DNA of 64,000 nucleotides from NCBI GenBank assembly GCA_964506685.1, contig CAZDMQ010000008.1, forward strand, positions 1 through 64,000. Direction: 5' to 3'. Both the position numbers and the translations under genes were made by a program. Below are positions 26,769 through 35,405 of this stretch, one piece after another. The DNA is from UBA5336 sp964506685 (GTDB lineage Bacteria; Pseudomonadota; Alphaproteobacteria; Caulobacterales; Hyphomonadaceae). The stretch's first letter is position 1, and each line of letters begins with the position of its first letter. The notes beneath the pieces were generated by a model. That model saw only the letters and a list, made by a program, of their open reading frames with translations. It was not told where the DNA came from and searched no databases.

Positions 26769-29000
26769 CTATTCGGCGACCACCCGCGCCCAGTCGACCC
26801 CTGCTTCTCCAGCCTTGCCGACCGCGGCGAGGGCGAAGGCATATTCGATGGCGGTTTCCTTGAGCCCTTCGAACCGGCCAGACGCCCCGCCATGGCCTGC
26901 ATCCATGTTTATGCGAAGGAAATAGGGACCGGCTTGGGGCGCCTCATGGCGCAGTTTCGCAGCCCATTTCGCCGGTTCCCAATAGGTCACACGCGGGTCC
27001 GAAAGCCCGCCCGTGATCAGCATGGCCGGATAGGGCCGGTCGGTCGTCTGGTCATAGGGGCTGTAGGCGAGGATCGTGTCATAAGCCGCCGCATCGGTCA
27101 GCGGATTGCCCCATTCGGGCCATTCGGGCGGGGTCAGCGGCAGGCTCTCGTCGGACATGGTGTTGATCACGTCGACAAAGGGCACCGCCGCGATGATGCC
27201 GGCAAACAGGGTCGGGTCCATGTTCGCGGCCGCGCCCATCAGCAGTCCGCCCGCCGACCCGCCAAGTCCGACCACGCCGCCCTCATGGCCGTAGCCCTCG
27301 GCCACCAGGTAGCGGCCGGCCGAGATATAGTCGCGAAAGGTGTTCTGCTTCTTCTCCAGCTTGCCATCGAGATACCACTGATAACCCTTGGCCATGGAAC
27401 CCCGCGGATGGGCAATGGCATAGATGAAGCCGCGGTCCACGAGCGAGAGTCGCGAGGTGCGGAAATCGGCCGGTATGGTCACCCCATAGGAGCCATAGCC
27501 ATAGAGCAGCAGCGGCGCGCTGCCATCCACGGGGGTGTCGCGGTGGCGCAGGAGGGTGACAGGCACCGTTTCGCCGTCATGGGCCGGCGCCATCAGCCGC
27601 TCGACCACATAGTCCTCGCGGTCATGGCCGGACGGGACTTCGCGCGTCTTGCGCAGGGTCCGCTCGCCGGTGCCAAGGTCGTAGTCAAAGACCTGGTCCG
27701 GCGTCGAGGGCGAGGCATAGTCGAAGCGGAACAGGGTGGTGTCGTACTCGTAACCCGTGGAGATGCCGAGATCATAAGCCGCCTCGTCGAAGGCGATGGT
27801 CTCTTCGGCCCCGCTTTCGCGCTCGCGGATCACGATGCGCGGCAGCCCGTCGGTGCGCTCCAGCCGGATCAGGTGGCCGGCCAGCGCCTCGACGCCGAGG
27901 ATCAGCATGCCGGGGCGATGCGGCACGATTTCGGTCCAGTTCTCCCGCCCAGGACTGGCGAGTGGGGCGGTCACCAGCTTGAAGTCCACCGCGCCATCGG
28001 CATTCGTGGAAATCACGAACCCGTCGCCCCAATGCTCGGGACTGTATTCGACGCCGGTCTCGCGCGGCGCGATCAGCACCGGCTCGGCATCGGTGTCGGA
28101 AGCCAGAAAGTATCGCACTTCCGAGATGGTGTGGTCATTCGCCGAGATGAAGATGAAATCGCCCGACTGGCTCTTGTCGACGCCAACGAAGAAGCCCGGA
28201 TCGGTCTCGCGATAGATCTCCTTCGAGCTGGCCGGGTCGCCGATCGTATAGCGGTGCACGGCGACGGGGCGGCCATTGTCGTCCCGTTCGACCCAGAAGA
28301 TGGTGCGGCTGTCGGCGGCCCATTCGAAACTGCCATAGCTCCGCTCGATCGCGTCGGGGAGATCCTCGCCGGTGGCGGTGTCGCGAAAGCGGATCGTGTA
28401 GAACTCCGAGCCTTGCGTGTCGGTAGCGTAAGCGATGTAGCGGTGGTCCGGGGAATGGGCGACCGAGCCGAAGCTGAAATAGGCCAGCCCTGCGCCCATC
28501 GCGTCGCCATCGAGCAGGACCTCGTCGGCTGCGTCGTCATTGTAGATCTCGCCCGCGGGCTTGCGCGCGATGATCGGATACTCCCCACCCTCACGGTAGC
28601 GGGTGAGATAGGCCCAGGGGCCGTCCCTGTTCGGCAGCGATTGCTCGTCCTCCTTGATGCGCCCGCGCATTTCCTCGAAGAGCTCGGCCCGCAGCGCTTC
28701 CAGCGGGTCTTCCAGCCGGTCCTTCGTGTAGGCGTTCTCAGCCTCGAGATATTCGCGGATGTCGGAGCGTAGCACGGTCGGATCGGCCATCACCTGCTGC
28801 CAGTTCTCGTCCTTCATCCAGTGATAGGGATCGATTCGCGTTCGGCCGACCTGTTCGACCATCACGGGCGCACGTTTCGCCACGGGCGGAGCAATCGGCA
28901 GTGGTGTCGCGGCAGGCTCGGTCATGGCAACGGTCTCATCGGTTACTGCGGACGGCACGGCTGAACAGCCAGCCAGTAAAAAGCGCAGCCATAAGGACAC
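26769..29000 (-). CDS. S9A prolyl oligopeptidase family peptidase (oligopeptidase B-like), lipoprotein signal apparently frameshifted
   Basis: About 740 aa. An N-terminal beta-propeller (blades to about residue 450) is followed by an alpha/beta-hydrolase domain with the nucleophile block 'GLGGSAGGLLMGAA', Asp in 'GGLSDPRV' and His in 'MDAGHGG'. Family members cleave short peptides after basic residues (oligopeptidase B) or Pro. The frame opens from GTG 29000 as M-S-L-W-L-R-F-L-L-A-G-C, a very short lipoprotein leader. The ATG at 29010 has a good SD (GAGGGG) but is in another frame; dropping one base (T at 28977, plus strand) joins it into a perfect lipobox peptide MLRRVLMAALFLAGC. A sequencing error or true frameshift is likely. 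An internal start at ATG 28925 would give a cytosolic protein. Confidence 0.85.
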   Translation of the reverse strand: MSLWLRFLLAGCSAVPSAVTDETVAMTEPAATPLPIAPPVAKRAPVMVEQVGRTRIDPYHWMKDENWQQVMADPTVLRSDIREYLEAENAYTKDRLEDPLEALRAELFEEMRGRIKEDEQSLPNRDGPWAYLTRYREGGEYPIIARKPAGEIYNDDAADEVLLDGDAMGAGLAYFSFGSVAHSPDHRYIAYATDTQGSEFYTIRFRDTATGEDLPDAIERSYGSFEWAADSRTIFWVERDDNGRPVAVHRYTIGDPASSKEIYRETDPGFFVGVDKSQSGDFIFISANDHTISEVRYFLASDTDAEPVLIAPRETGVEYSPEHWGDGFVISTNADGAVDFKLVTAPLASPGRENWTEIVPHRPGMLILGVEALAGHLIRLERTDGLPRIVIRERESGAEETIAFDEAAYDLGISTGYEYDTTLFRFDYASPSTPDQVFDYDLGTGERTLRKTREVPSGHDREDYVVERLMAPAHDGETVPVTLLRHRDTPVDGSAPLLLYGYGSYGVTIPADFRTSRLSLVDRGFIYAIAHPRGSMAKGYQWYLDGKLEKKQNTFRDYISAGRYLVAEGYGHEGGVVGLGGSAGGLLMGAAANMDPTLFAGIIAAVPFVDVINTMSDESLPLTPPEWPEWGNPLTDAAAYDTILAYSPYDQTTDRPYPAMLITGGLSDPRVTYWEPAKWAAKLRHEAPQAGPYFLRINMDAGHGGASGRFEGLKETAIEYAFALAAVGKAGEAGVDWARVVAE

Positions 29001-29100
29001 GTCGTAACATGGGAAATCCCCTCGAGGTTTTCCCCAGTCCATCCAATCTTCCGTGAAATGTCCAGCATAGGGTAACCGGACACCAAACGGCCGGTCCGGT

Positions 29101-29514
29101 TCATGCCTCAGATTGCGGCCGGAACTCCAGCACGATGCCGTTGATGCACCAGCGCTGCCCAGTGGGCGCAGGACCGTCATTGAAGACATGGCCCTGGTGC
29201 AGCCCGCAGATGGCGCAGTGGCATTCGGTGCGCGGCAGGATCATCTTGAAATCGGTCTTGGTGGCGATGACGTCGTCGCTGACCGGCTGGAAGAAGGAGG
29301 GCCAGCCGGTCCCGGAATCGAACTTGTGCTCGGAGGACCAGAGCGCCGTGCCGCAGCCCTTGCAGTGATAGAGGCCGGGGCGCTTCTCGTCCTGTAAATT
29401 GCCTGGCGTGAAGGCGCGCTCGGTGCCCTCCTTCACGCCGACGCGGAACTCTTCCTCGGTCAGAAGCTCGCGCCATTCACGGTCGGTACGGGAGATTCGG
29501 GTCGTGGTGCTCAT
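29101..29514 (-). CDS. msrB: Peptide-methionine (R)-S-oxide reductase MsrB
   Basis: 137 aa, full-length MsrB. The enzyme reduces methionine-R-sulfoxide in proteins using a catalytic Cys. Structural zinc is bound by C51/C54 (CKGC) and C100/C103 (CAIC). The substrate-binding block is 'SGTGWPSF' (residues 67-74), and the catalytic Cys123 lies in 'RWCINGIVLEF'. No signal peptide, so cytosolic. It lies 2 nt after the small membrane ORF at 29517-29642. Confidence 0.97.
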   Translation of the reverse strand: MSTTTRISRTDREWRELLTEEEFRVGVKEGTERAFTPGNLQDEKRPGLYHCKGCGTALWSSEHKFDSGTGWPSFFQPVSDDVIATKTDFKMILPRTECHCAICGLHQGHVFNDGPAPTGQRWCINGIVLEFRPQSEA

Positions 29515-29516
29515 GG

Positions 29517-29642
29517 TCAGCTCGCCGGCGTTTGGGGGTCGCCACGTTCCGGTGCCTTCGGTCGTCGCATCAGCGGGCGGAGAAGCAGCGCCGGACCGAA
29601 AGCCGCAGCGATGGCGAAAAGAATGAGAGTGATAAAGTGCAT
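29517..29642 (-). CDS. Small single-span membrane protein (41 aa), hypothetical
   Basis: A 41-codon frame (MHFITLILFAIAAAFGPALL... then a basic, proline-rich tail) with one clear TM helix followed by R/K-rich cytoplasmic residues, matching the positive-inside rule. It ends 2 nt before the msrB start, so translation could be coupled. GGAGG is 14 nt upstream of the ATG, further than ideal. No family is recognised; it could be chance. Confidence 0.45.
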   Translation of the reverse strand: MHFITLILFAIAAAFGPALLLRPLMRRPKAPERGDPQTPAS

Positions 29643-29747
29643 GACAGGGATATGGCCCTCCAGCAGGTGCCCTTCAAGCCAGCCTCGCCCGGACGTGCCG
29701 GAGGGGCGGGTCGCCAGACTGCAGCCCGCCCGACCGGAAGTGTCGGC

Positions 29748-30206
29748 CTAGCCGCCGTAGAGCACCGTGATCGTCTCGGCGACGCAGGCGGGGCGGTCGT
29801 GGCCTTCGATCTCGATGGTGCACTCATTGATGACCTGCTTGCCGCCGGCCTTTTCGTTCACTTCCTTGCAGGACTGGCGCAGGCGCACGCGCGAGCCGAC
29901 CGGCACCATGTTCGTGAAGCGGACCTTGTTGGCGCCGTAATTGATCCCGCGTGTGGTGCCCTCCACACGCATCACTTCCGGGCCGAGCATGGGCAGCAGC
30001 GACAGGGTAAGAAAGCCATGCACGATCGGTCCACCCATTTCGCGGGTCGCACGTTCGACATCGACATGGATCCACTGGTGGTCGCCGGTCGCTTCGGCGA
30101 ACATGTTGACCCGGTCCTGGTCGATCAGGTGCCAGTCGCTGACGCCGACTTCCTTGCCGACAAGGGTTTCGAGGTCGTTGAAGTGGACGGTTGTGGGATT
30201 GGCCAT
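29748..30206 (-). CDS. MaoC family dehydratase
   Basis: 152 aa hot-dog fold protein. The hydratase-2 motif is present: 'FAEATGDHQWIHVD' with Asp and His acting on an enoyl-CoA double bond, followed by 'GGPIVHGFLTLSLLPML'. Family members hydrate trans-2-enoyl-CoA to (R)-3-hydroxyacyl-CoA, feeding PHA or lipid metabolism. GGAGG precedes the ATG. It is alone on the minus strand between the small membrane ORF and the phosphoesterase. Confidence 0.92.
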   Translation of the reverse strand: MANPTTVHFNDLETLVGKEVGVSDWHLIDQDRVNMFAEATGDHQWIHVDVERATREMGGPIVHGFLTLSLLPMLGPEVMRVEGTTRGINYGANKVRFTNMVPVGSRVRLRQSCKEVNEKAGGKQVINECTIEIEGHDRPACVAETITVLYGG

Positions 30207-30318
30207 GTGCAGGGTCCTCCTTTGGTGTTCTGGCTTGGGTGTTCGGGCTGCCTGTCGATTAAGGCGCGACTGGCCCTCCTAGGCAAGCCATACCGTCGCG
30301 GGGGGGGCAGGATTACGC

Positions 30319-31188
30319 CTATAGCGGCCAGTCGACCTTCGCCGGTCGTGGTGGGACGTCCTTGAGAAAGGGGTATTTGCCGTTTTCCTTGAGGGCCACG
30401 TAGTCCATTGCGGTGAGCGTCGTCAGCGGTGTGATCTCGCTGTCGAAGGTGCCGTCCGGATAGAGGCTGTAGCGCACCGCGCCGAGAGCCGTGTCGGCTT
30501 CGGGCAGGCGGGGCTCGCTGGCGCTGAAGGCGGTGGAGGGGCACCAGATGTGGCGGAGGCCGCCCAGGTCGCGCTGCAGGCCCTGGTGGAGGTGGCCCGA
30601 GGCGATGAAACCGATGGCGTGCACGCCGGCGAGATCGAGCAGCCAGCCCCGCTGGGCGGCCGGGATGCAGACAGCTTGATCGGCCGGCTCGTCGGGGGCG
30701 GCAATGAACAGCGGCTTGTGCAGGAACAGGCCGATGGCACGGCCGTCGCGCCCGGCCAGCCGGTCTTCCAGCCACTCGACCTGAGCACGCTCCTCCGCCC
30801 AGCCGGTGCCGAACAGGTGGGCGTTGATCCCGATGAGCCGCCAGCCCGGCACGTCGCGGCAGAACCTGGCCGCGCCAAACACCGAAAGATAGCGGCCAAG
30901 CCGGTCGGGTGTGGCCGGCTGGTCGGTATGGCCGGCGCCCGGCTCCTCGCCGACATCATGATTGCCGGGCAGGGTCAGGACCTCGCCGGGCAGGGCGGCA
31001 AACATGTGCCGGGTGAAGGCGAGATCGTCCGCGCTGTCGGCCCCGTCGAGGCTGAGATCGCCGGAGATCGCGGTGATGTCCGGTGGGGAGGCCGCGAGCG
31101 CCGCCGTGACCACCTGGAAATTGTCGACGAAGAAGCCGCGGACATGGCTGAGATGGGTATCGCTGAGCTGGATCAAGGTTGTGGTCAT
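30319..31188 (-). CDS. Metallophosphoesterase (cyclic-nucleotide phosphodiesterase-like)
   Basis: 289-aa calcineurin-type phosphoesterase. Metal-binding blocks appear in order: 'QLSDTHLS' (N-terminus), 'AISGDLSLDG', 'LPGNHD', 'GLFLHKPLF' and 'ASGHLHQGL'. The pattern fits class III 3',5'-cyclic nucleotide phosphodiesterases (CpdA-like), though the substrate cannot be fixed by sequence. No signal peptide, so cytosolic. SD GGGGAAG lies upstream of the ATG. Located just after btaB on the same strand. Confidence 0.9.
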   Translation of the reverse strand: MTTTLIQLSDTHLSHVRGFFVDNFQVVTAALAASPPDITAISGDLSLDGADSADDLAFTRHMFAALPGEVLTLPGNHDVGEEPGAGHTDQPATPDRLGRYLSVFGAARFCRDVPGWRLIGINAHLFGTGWAEERAQVEWLEDRLAGRDGRAIGLFLHKPLFIAAPDEPADQAVCIPAAQRGWLLDLAGVHAIGFIASGHLHQGLQRDLGGLRHIWCPSTAFSASEPRLPEADTALGAVRYSLYPDGTFDSEITPLTTLTAMDYVALKENGKYPFLKDVPPRPAKVDWPL

Positions 31189-31220
31189 CGAGCTTCCCCC
31201 TTGGTCGTCCCGATACCGCC

Positions 31221-31898
31221 TCAGGAGAACCGCATGCCGAAATAGAGCATGGCATAGCCGCCGGCGAGCCGTGTCGCACTGATATTGGTCAGCTGGCTGG
31301 TTGCGGCCATGGTCTCCGGAATGGCGGTGCGGGGACTGACGTGAAAGGCCGACAGGAAGTTGCGGAACGGCGCCCGCAGGACGCCTGGCCAGCGCTCCAT
31401 CTCTCCGAAATCAACCGCATGCATCCGTCCGCCCGGCGCAAGCAGGGTGCTGGCATTGGCAATTGCCCCCTGCCAATCGGGGATCATCGACAGCGCATAG
31501 GGAAAGATCACGGCATCGAAACCGCCCGGTGGCGCACCATCGAAATCGCCGAGCCCGACGGTCTCGGCATAACCATGCACAAGCGTCGGTGGTGCCGGGC
31601 TGCGGCGGGTCTTCGCAGCGGCGGTCTTGAGCATCTCACTCGAGGCATCAACGCCGAACAGGCGCGTGCCGGGATAAAGGCGGGCGATCCGGGCGAGGTT
31701 GCGCCCGGTGCCGCAGCCGATCTCGCACAGGGTTTCGCCGGGAACGAGTTCGAGATCATTGATCATCCGGTCGCGGCCGATGAGATAGTATTTCCGCGAC
31801 AGGTCATACACGTGGCGAGTATGCCGGTAGACGCCATCCATCAGGCTGCCATGATGATCAAGACGCTCCGGTCCGGCCTCCGCACGCCCTGCCATCAT
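31221..31898 (-). CDS. btaB: BtaB: diacylglyceryl-homoserine N-methyltransferase
   Basis: 225-aa class I SAM-dependent methyltransferase. SAM motif I is 'CEIGCGTGRNLARIA', followed by the acidic 'LFGVDASSEML'. By context with btaA it should trimethylate diacylglyceryl-homoserine to the betaine lipid DGTS. Its ATG overlaps the btaA stop (ATGA), so the two are translationally coupled. Known bacterial BtaB proteins are about 210-230 aa. The start 'MMAGRAEAG' offers two adjacent ATGs. Confidence 0.9.
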   Translation of the reverse strand: MMAGRAEAGPERLDHHGSLMDGVYRHTRHVYDLSRKYYLIGRDRMINDLELVPGETLCEIGCGTGRNLARIARLYPGTRLFGVDASSEMLKTAAAKTRRSPAPPTLVHGYAETVGLGDFDGAPPGGFDAVIFPYALSMIPDWQGAIANASTLLAPGGRMHAVDFGEMERWPGVLRAPFRNFLSAFHVSPRTAIPETMAATSQLTNISATRLAGGYAMLYFGMRFS

Positions 31899-33163
31899 GC
31901 CGTCTTCTCATAGACGTGGAAGCCGCCATAGATGGACGAACGGTCGGACGCATGCAGGGACTGCGACAGGTCCCTGAGATAGGTCCAGCGGGCATCGATC
32001 TCGGGGGCGAGCCGGCCGGTCAGGATGGAATCGTGTCCGCCGGTGCGGAAGGCGACGCGCGCGCCGGGCCGGGCCGCGCGGCTGACCTCGCTCCAGAGCG
32101 CGTTGAGCTGGTCGGTCTTCATCCAGTCCTGCGCGTCGAGGAAGACGAAACCGTCAACGCTCTCGCTATCAAGGTCGGCTATCCGCGACGTGAGATCGGT
32201 CTGCTGCAGGTCGACATTGTCGATGCGCGCGCGCAGCGATTCGAAGCTCTCGGGTTTGAGGTAGCGCGGAACGGCCTGACGCGTTTCGTGGTCATAGGCG
32301 CGGCCGAAAGCCTGCCAGGCGAAATAGTTGGTCGTCGCATCGTGGCCGCAGGCGAGGCGTTCAAGCCGTTCGTACAGCACCCTCGACATGTCCCCCTTGC
32401 CGGCAGCCTTGAGTTCCTTGTACTGGGCGGGCGGGATTCCGAGCGCATAGATCGAGACCGGCAGGCCGCAGAGCCAGCGGACCCAGCCATGATCGAACAG
32501 CGTGCCGATCGTATTGTCGAACAGCCAGCGTTGCTCGTCCGCGTTCTTGGCCATGGCGATGCGTTCGGGACGCATCCGGTAGAGCCGGCAGAGCGCATGG
32601 ACCATGCCGATCTGTTTTCCCAGCATGCCGAACCGGTAGAAGTTCCGCGTGAAGAGATGGTAGCGCCGGCCCTGCAAGGTGCGCCCCTCCCAGTAGGTCC
32701 GGCTGGCCGGGTCGAGGTGGGGGCTGAGATAGGTCCTGTAGGCGTGCTTGTTGCCACCCTCGTTGGCATAACCGAAAAAGCGATAGAAGCTCTCATAGTT
32801 CGGCATGTGCCGGATGGCGGTGTGCTTCAGCCGGTTCAGCGCAATATGCGCGGAATTGAGATCGACGGCGGTGACCCGGACATCGGCAGCGGAGATATAG
32901 TTGAGGACGTTGCAGCCGCCGGACGCAATGCACACGACATGGTCGCCATCCTTCATGCGGAGGGCAGAGATATCGACGTCGGGGTCCTCCCAGATCTGCG
33001 GGTAGACGAGGTTCTTGAACATCTGCGTGAAAAGCAGGTCCATCATGGCCCAGTGCCATGGCTGGCGCTCCTCCGATCCGGAGATGGCCTGCTTCACCAG
33101 ATCGCCGCGTTTCTTCATGTACAAAGCCTTGTTGAACCCATTTCCCCCGACAGGTGAGTCCAT
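31895..33163 (-). CDS. btaA: BtaA: SAM:diacylglycerol 3-amino-3-carboxypropyltransferase (DUF3419)
   Basis: 422 aa. BtaA moves the aminocarboxypropyl group of SAM onto diacylglycerol, the first step of DGTS betaine lipid synthesis. Diagnostic blocks: 'LVYPQIWEDPDVD' near residue 52, 'CIASGGCNVLNY' (SAM site) near 80, and 'VSIYALGIPPAQY' mid-protein. Starts are possible at ATG 33163 (poor SD) or ATG 33118 (AAGG 8 nt upstream, MKKRGDLVKQ). Betaine lipids replace phospholipids under phosphate limitation, and a Pho-box-like element lies just upstream. Operon with btaB. Confidence 0.93.
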   Translation of the reverse strand: MDSPVGGNGFNKALYMKKRGDLVKQAISGSEERQPWHWAMMDLLFTQMFKNLVYPQIWEDPDVDISALRMKDGDHVVCIASGGCNVLNYISAADVRVTAVDLNSAHIALNRLKHTAIRHMPNYESFYRFFGYANEGGNKHAYRTYLSPHLDPASRTYWEGRTLQGRRYHLFTRNFYRFGMLGKQIGMVHALCRLYRMRPERIAMAKNADEQRWLFDNTIGTLFDHGWVRWLCGLPVSIYALGIPPAQYKELKAAGKGDMSRVLYERLERLACGHDATTNYFAWQAFGRAYDHETRQAVPRYLKPESFESLRARIDNVDLQQTDLTSRIADLDSESVDGFVFLDAQDWMKTDQLNALWSEVSRAARPGARVAFRTGGHDSILTGRLAPEIDARWTYLRDLSQSLHASDRSSIYGGFHVYEKTA

Positions 33164-33172
33164 AAGGGGCCG

Positions 33173-33191
33173 TCAGGGTGAAGTCACCACG
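33173..33191 (-). promoter_or_regulatory. Possible degenerate Pho box upstream of btaA
   Basis: On the minus strand TGAC occurs twice with an 11-bp period (gTGACttcacccTGACgg; plus-strand GTCA at 33184-33187 and 33173-33176). An 11-bp period and TGAC cores are the geometry of PhoB half-sites (inverted CTGTCAT-N4 repeats). Only the core tetramers match. If btaA starts at 33118, the site is about 55-70 bp upstream of the start. Confidence 0.3.
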
Positions 33192-33230
33192 GATACCATG
33201 AATTTTCCGGTATCGGCGACCCGTCGCCCT

Positions 33231-34178
33231 CTATTGCGGCTTTACGAAGCGCAGGGTCATGCGATCGGATTCGCCGATCGCTTCCATCGCTGCGCGTTCG
33301 GGCGTGCCTTCTTCCGTGGTGGCGAGGCTCGGCGGCAGTCGCCAGACAATATCGGTCTCGCCCGGCTTGTCATCGGGATTGGCATTGAGCTCGCTCGTCG
33401 CATCAAGCACGAAGCCTGCCGCCTCGAACGCTTCGATGATGCGGCTCTGCTTGAGATAGCCGGCCCTGCCGCTGGCCCACTCGTCGGCATTGGACTCGGG
33501 CGCGCGGTGCTGCACGACGCCAACCACGCCGCCCGGCTTGAGCAGGTCGAACGCTTCCGCGATCGCCGCATCCATCCAGCCGGTCTCGGCATTGAAGCGG
33601 TGGATATTGTGCAGGGCGCGAATGAACAGGACCGCATCGGCGGTGCCCGCAAGCGCTTCCGGTGCAGCGGTCATGCTGTAGGACCCGATTTCGGCGGCGC
33701 CCGGAACCGCCCATTCCGACGCGGTCACCGGCCAGTTGGCCGATGCCTCGATGCGCTGGGCGGCCCACTCGGCATCGTCGGGACGGAGTTTTGCCCAGAG
33801 GCCGTCGGGATACTGCGCCCCGATCAGCTTGCCGTCCGGGCCGACATAGGCCAGCAGGATCTTGCTGTACCAGCCACCGCCCGGCAGCGCCTCGATCACT
33901 GTCATGCCCGGTTCGATGCCGAAGAAGGCGAGCGTTTCGGCCGGATTCCGGTAGGGATAACGGGCTCGCACGTCCTCGGGCTGGCCGGCGAGGACGGCTT
34001 CCAGGCGGCCTTCGCTGGTCAGGGCCGGCTTCGCCGCATCGGCCACATCCGCTGCATCTTCGGCGCCGGGAGGCGCGGCCGCACTCGTCGGTGTCGTATC
34101 TGCCGGAGTGGTCGTGCCGTCGCAGGCCGCAAGGACCGTGGCCGAAGCAGCGGCAAGCATGAGGGTCAGGCGTTTCAT
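33231..34178 (-). CDS. Exported lipoprotein with class I methyltransferase fold
   Basis: 315 aa. A lipoprotein signal with lipobox LAAC (Cys19) is followed by a Thr/Ala/Pro linker (to about 50). The globular part resembles SAM-dependent methyltransferases: 'FFGIEPGMTVIEALPGGGWYSKIL' gives the glycine loop in degenerate form, followed by 'GPDGKLIGAQYP', 'LHNIHRF' and 'LLKPGGVVGVVQHRA'. I start at ATG 34178; the open frame extends much further upstream but into DNA antisense to the next gene. Similar signal-peptide-bearing methyltransferase-like proteins occur in Proteobacteria without known function. SAM is cytosolic, so an enzymatic role in the periplasm is puzzling. Confidence 0.8.
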   Translation of the reverse strand: MKRLTLMLAAASATVLAACDGTTTPADTTPTSAAAPPGAEDAADVADAAKPALTSEGRLEAVLAGQPEDVRARYPYRNPAETLAFFGIEPGMTVIEALPGGGWYSKILLAYVGPDGKLIGAQYPDGLWAKLRPDDAEWAAQRIEASANWPVTASEWAVPGAAEIGSYSMTAAPEALAGTADAVLFIRALHNIHRFNAETGWMDAAIAEAFDLLKPGGVVGVVQHRAPESNADEWASGRAGYLKQSRIIEAFEAAGFVLDATSELNANPDDKPGETDIVWRLPPSLATTEEGTPERAAMEAIGESDRMTLRFVKPQ

Positions 34179-34367
34179 GGTCAGGTTCCTCTCAAGGCGA
34201 CGGCGCAGTCGTCCCGCGCGTTCCGCGATGCCGTTACCATTCCGCAAGCCGGATGGCGAGCCTGCTGTCGGTCGGAGGTCGGCGGCAAGCGCGTACGCGC
34301 GGGGCCATAGGCGCTGGTTAACACCGTTTCGGTAGTCTAGCCTTGTGACGAGAACGCGGCGAAGTGG

Positions 34368-35405
34368 ATGACGGGTATGAGTGACAAGGACCGGGCCGTT
34401 CTGGATCCCGAACTGGCCCAGCTGGTCGAGGGGCTGCCCGAGGATTTCAGCCGTTTCGCACAGGCCTATGGGGCGGAGATCCGTCCGGCCCTGCGGGCGC
34501 GCGAAGGTGAGCGGGCGGCAGCAGCACGAACCGCGCGTCAGGCCAGCCTGGGCGGGCTTCTGGTCGGTGGCGGCGGCATCGTGGCAGGCCTGGGACTGTT
34601 CGACCAGCCGATGGTTGCCGTGGTGTCCGGGCTTGTCGGCGCAGGAGCGGTGGCGGTTGGCCGGGCCCCGCTTGGCCGGTTGAAACGCGAGGCAAAGAGA
34701 CTGTTCGTCGAGCCGATCGCATCCCAGTTCGATATCGCGTTCCAGTCCGATCCGGGCTTCGTCGAGACCACCCGCCAGCTTCGCGGCGTCGGGCTGCTGC
34801 CGAGCTTCGACCGATCCGCCTTCGAGGACCGCATGATCGGCCAGCGCAAGGGCATCGATTTCGAATTCTTCGAGGCACACCTCAAACAGCGCCGCACAGA
34901 GACACGAAACGGACGGACTCACACCCGTTATGTCACCGTGTTCAAGGGCCAGTGCCTGCGCTTCAATTTCCACAAGCGTTTCCTCGGCGAGACGCTGGTG
35001 ACCCGCGATGCCGGACTGTTCAATCGCCTTGGCGGTCGCCCGGGCATGCAGCGGGCGACGCTGGAGGACCCGGCCTTCGAGAAGGCGTTCGAGGTCTACA
35101 CCACCGACCAGGTCGAGGCGCGCTTCATCCTGACCCCGGACCTGATGCAGCGCCTGGTCGATCTCGAACAGGTGTTCAGGGGCCGCAAGCTGCGTTGCGC
35201 CTTCTCCGGCGAGGAGATGCTGGTTGCGGTGGAAGGCGAGGACCTGTTCGAGCCGGGCGACCTGTTCTCGCCCATGGATGATCCAGGGCGCGTTCGTCGG
35301 ATTCTCGATGATTTCGCCGTTGTGTTCAAACTGATCGAGAGCGTGACTGTCGCCGGGGCGCGGCGCACAGCGTCGCAAGGGACACCGCCGGCCGCAGGCC
35401 TGTGA
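34368..35405 (+). CDS. DUF3137 domain membrane protein
   Basis: 345 aa. An N-terminal soluble helix is followed by two close TM segments (about 60-95, Gly-rich 'GGLLVGGGGIVAGLGLF' and 'MVAVVSGLVGAGAVAVG'). The C-terminal DUF3137 domain contains 'FKGQCLRFNFHKRFLGETLV', 'FEVYTTDQVEARFILTPDL' and 'AFSGEEMLVAVEG'. Family function is unknown. Two starts are possible (34368, 34377). Transcribed divergently from the methyltransferase-like lipoprotein across a 189-bp promoter region. Confidence 0.85.
   Translation: MTGMSDKDRAVLDPELAQLVEGLPEDFSRFAQAYGAEIRPALRAREGERAAAARTARQASLGGLLVGGGGIVAGLGLFDQPMVAVVSGLVGAGAVAVGRAPLGRLKREAKRLFVEPIASQFDIAFQSDPGFVETTRQLRGVGLLPSFDRSAFEDRMIGQRKGIDFEFFEAHLKQRRTETRNGRTHTRYVTVFKGQCLRFNFHKRFLGETLVTRDAGLFNRLGGRPGMQRATLEDPAFEKAFEVYTTDQVEARFILTPDLMQRLVDLEQVFRGRKLRCAFSGEEMLVAVEGEDLFEPGDLFSPMDDPGRVRRILDDFAVVFKLIESVTVAGARRTASQGTPPAAGL

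Noticed and set aside
26892..28772. A 626-codon plus-strand open frame opposite the S9A peptidase
   Set aside because: The minus-strand frame has catalytic motifs of the peptidase; the plus frame has none.
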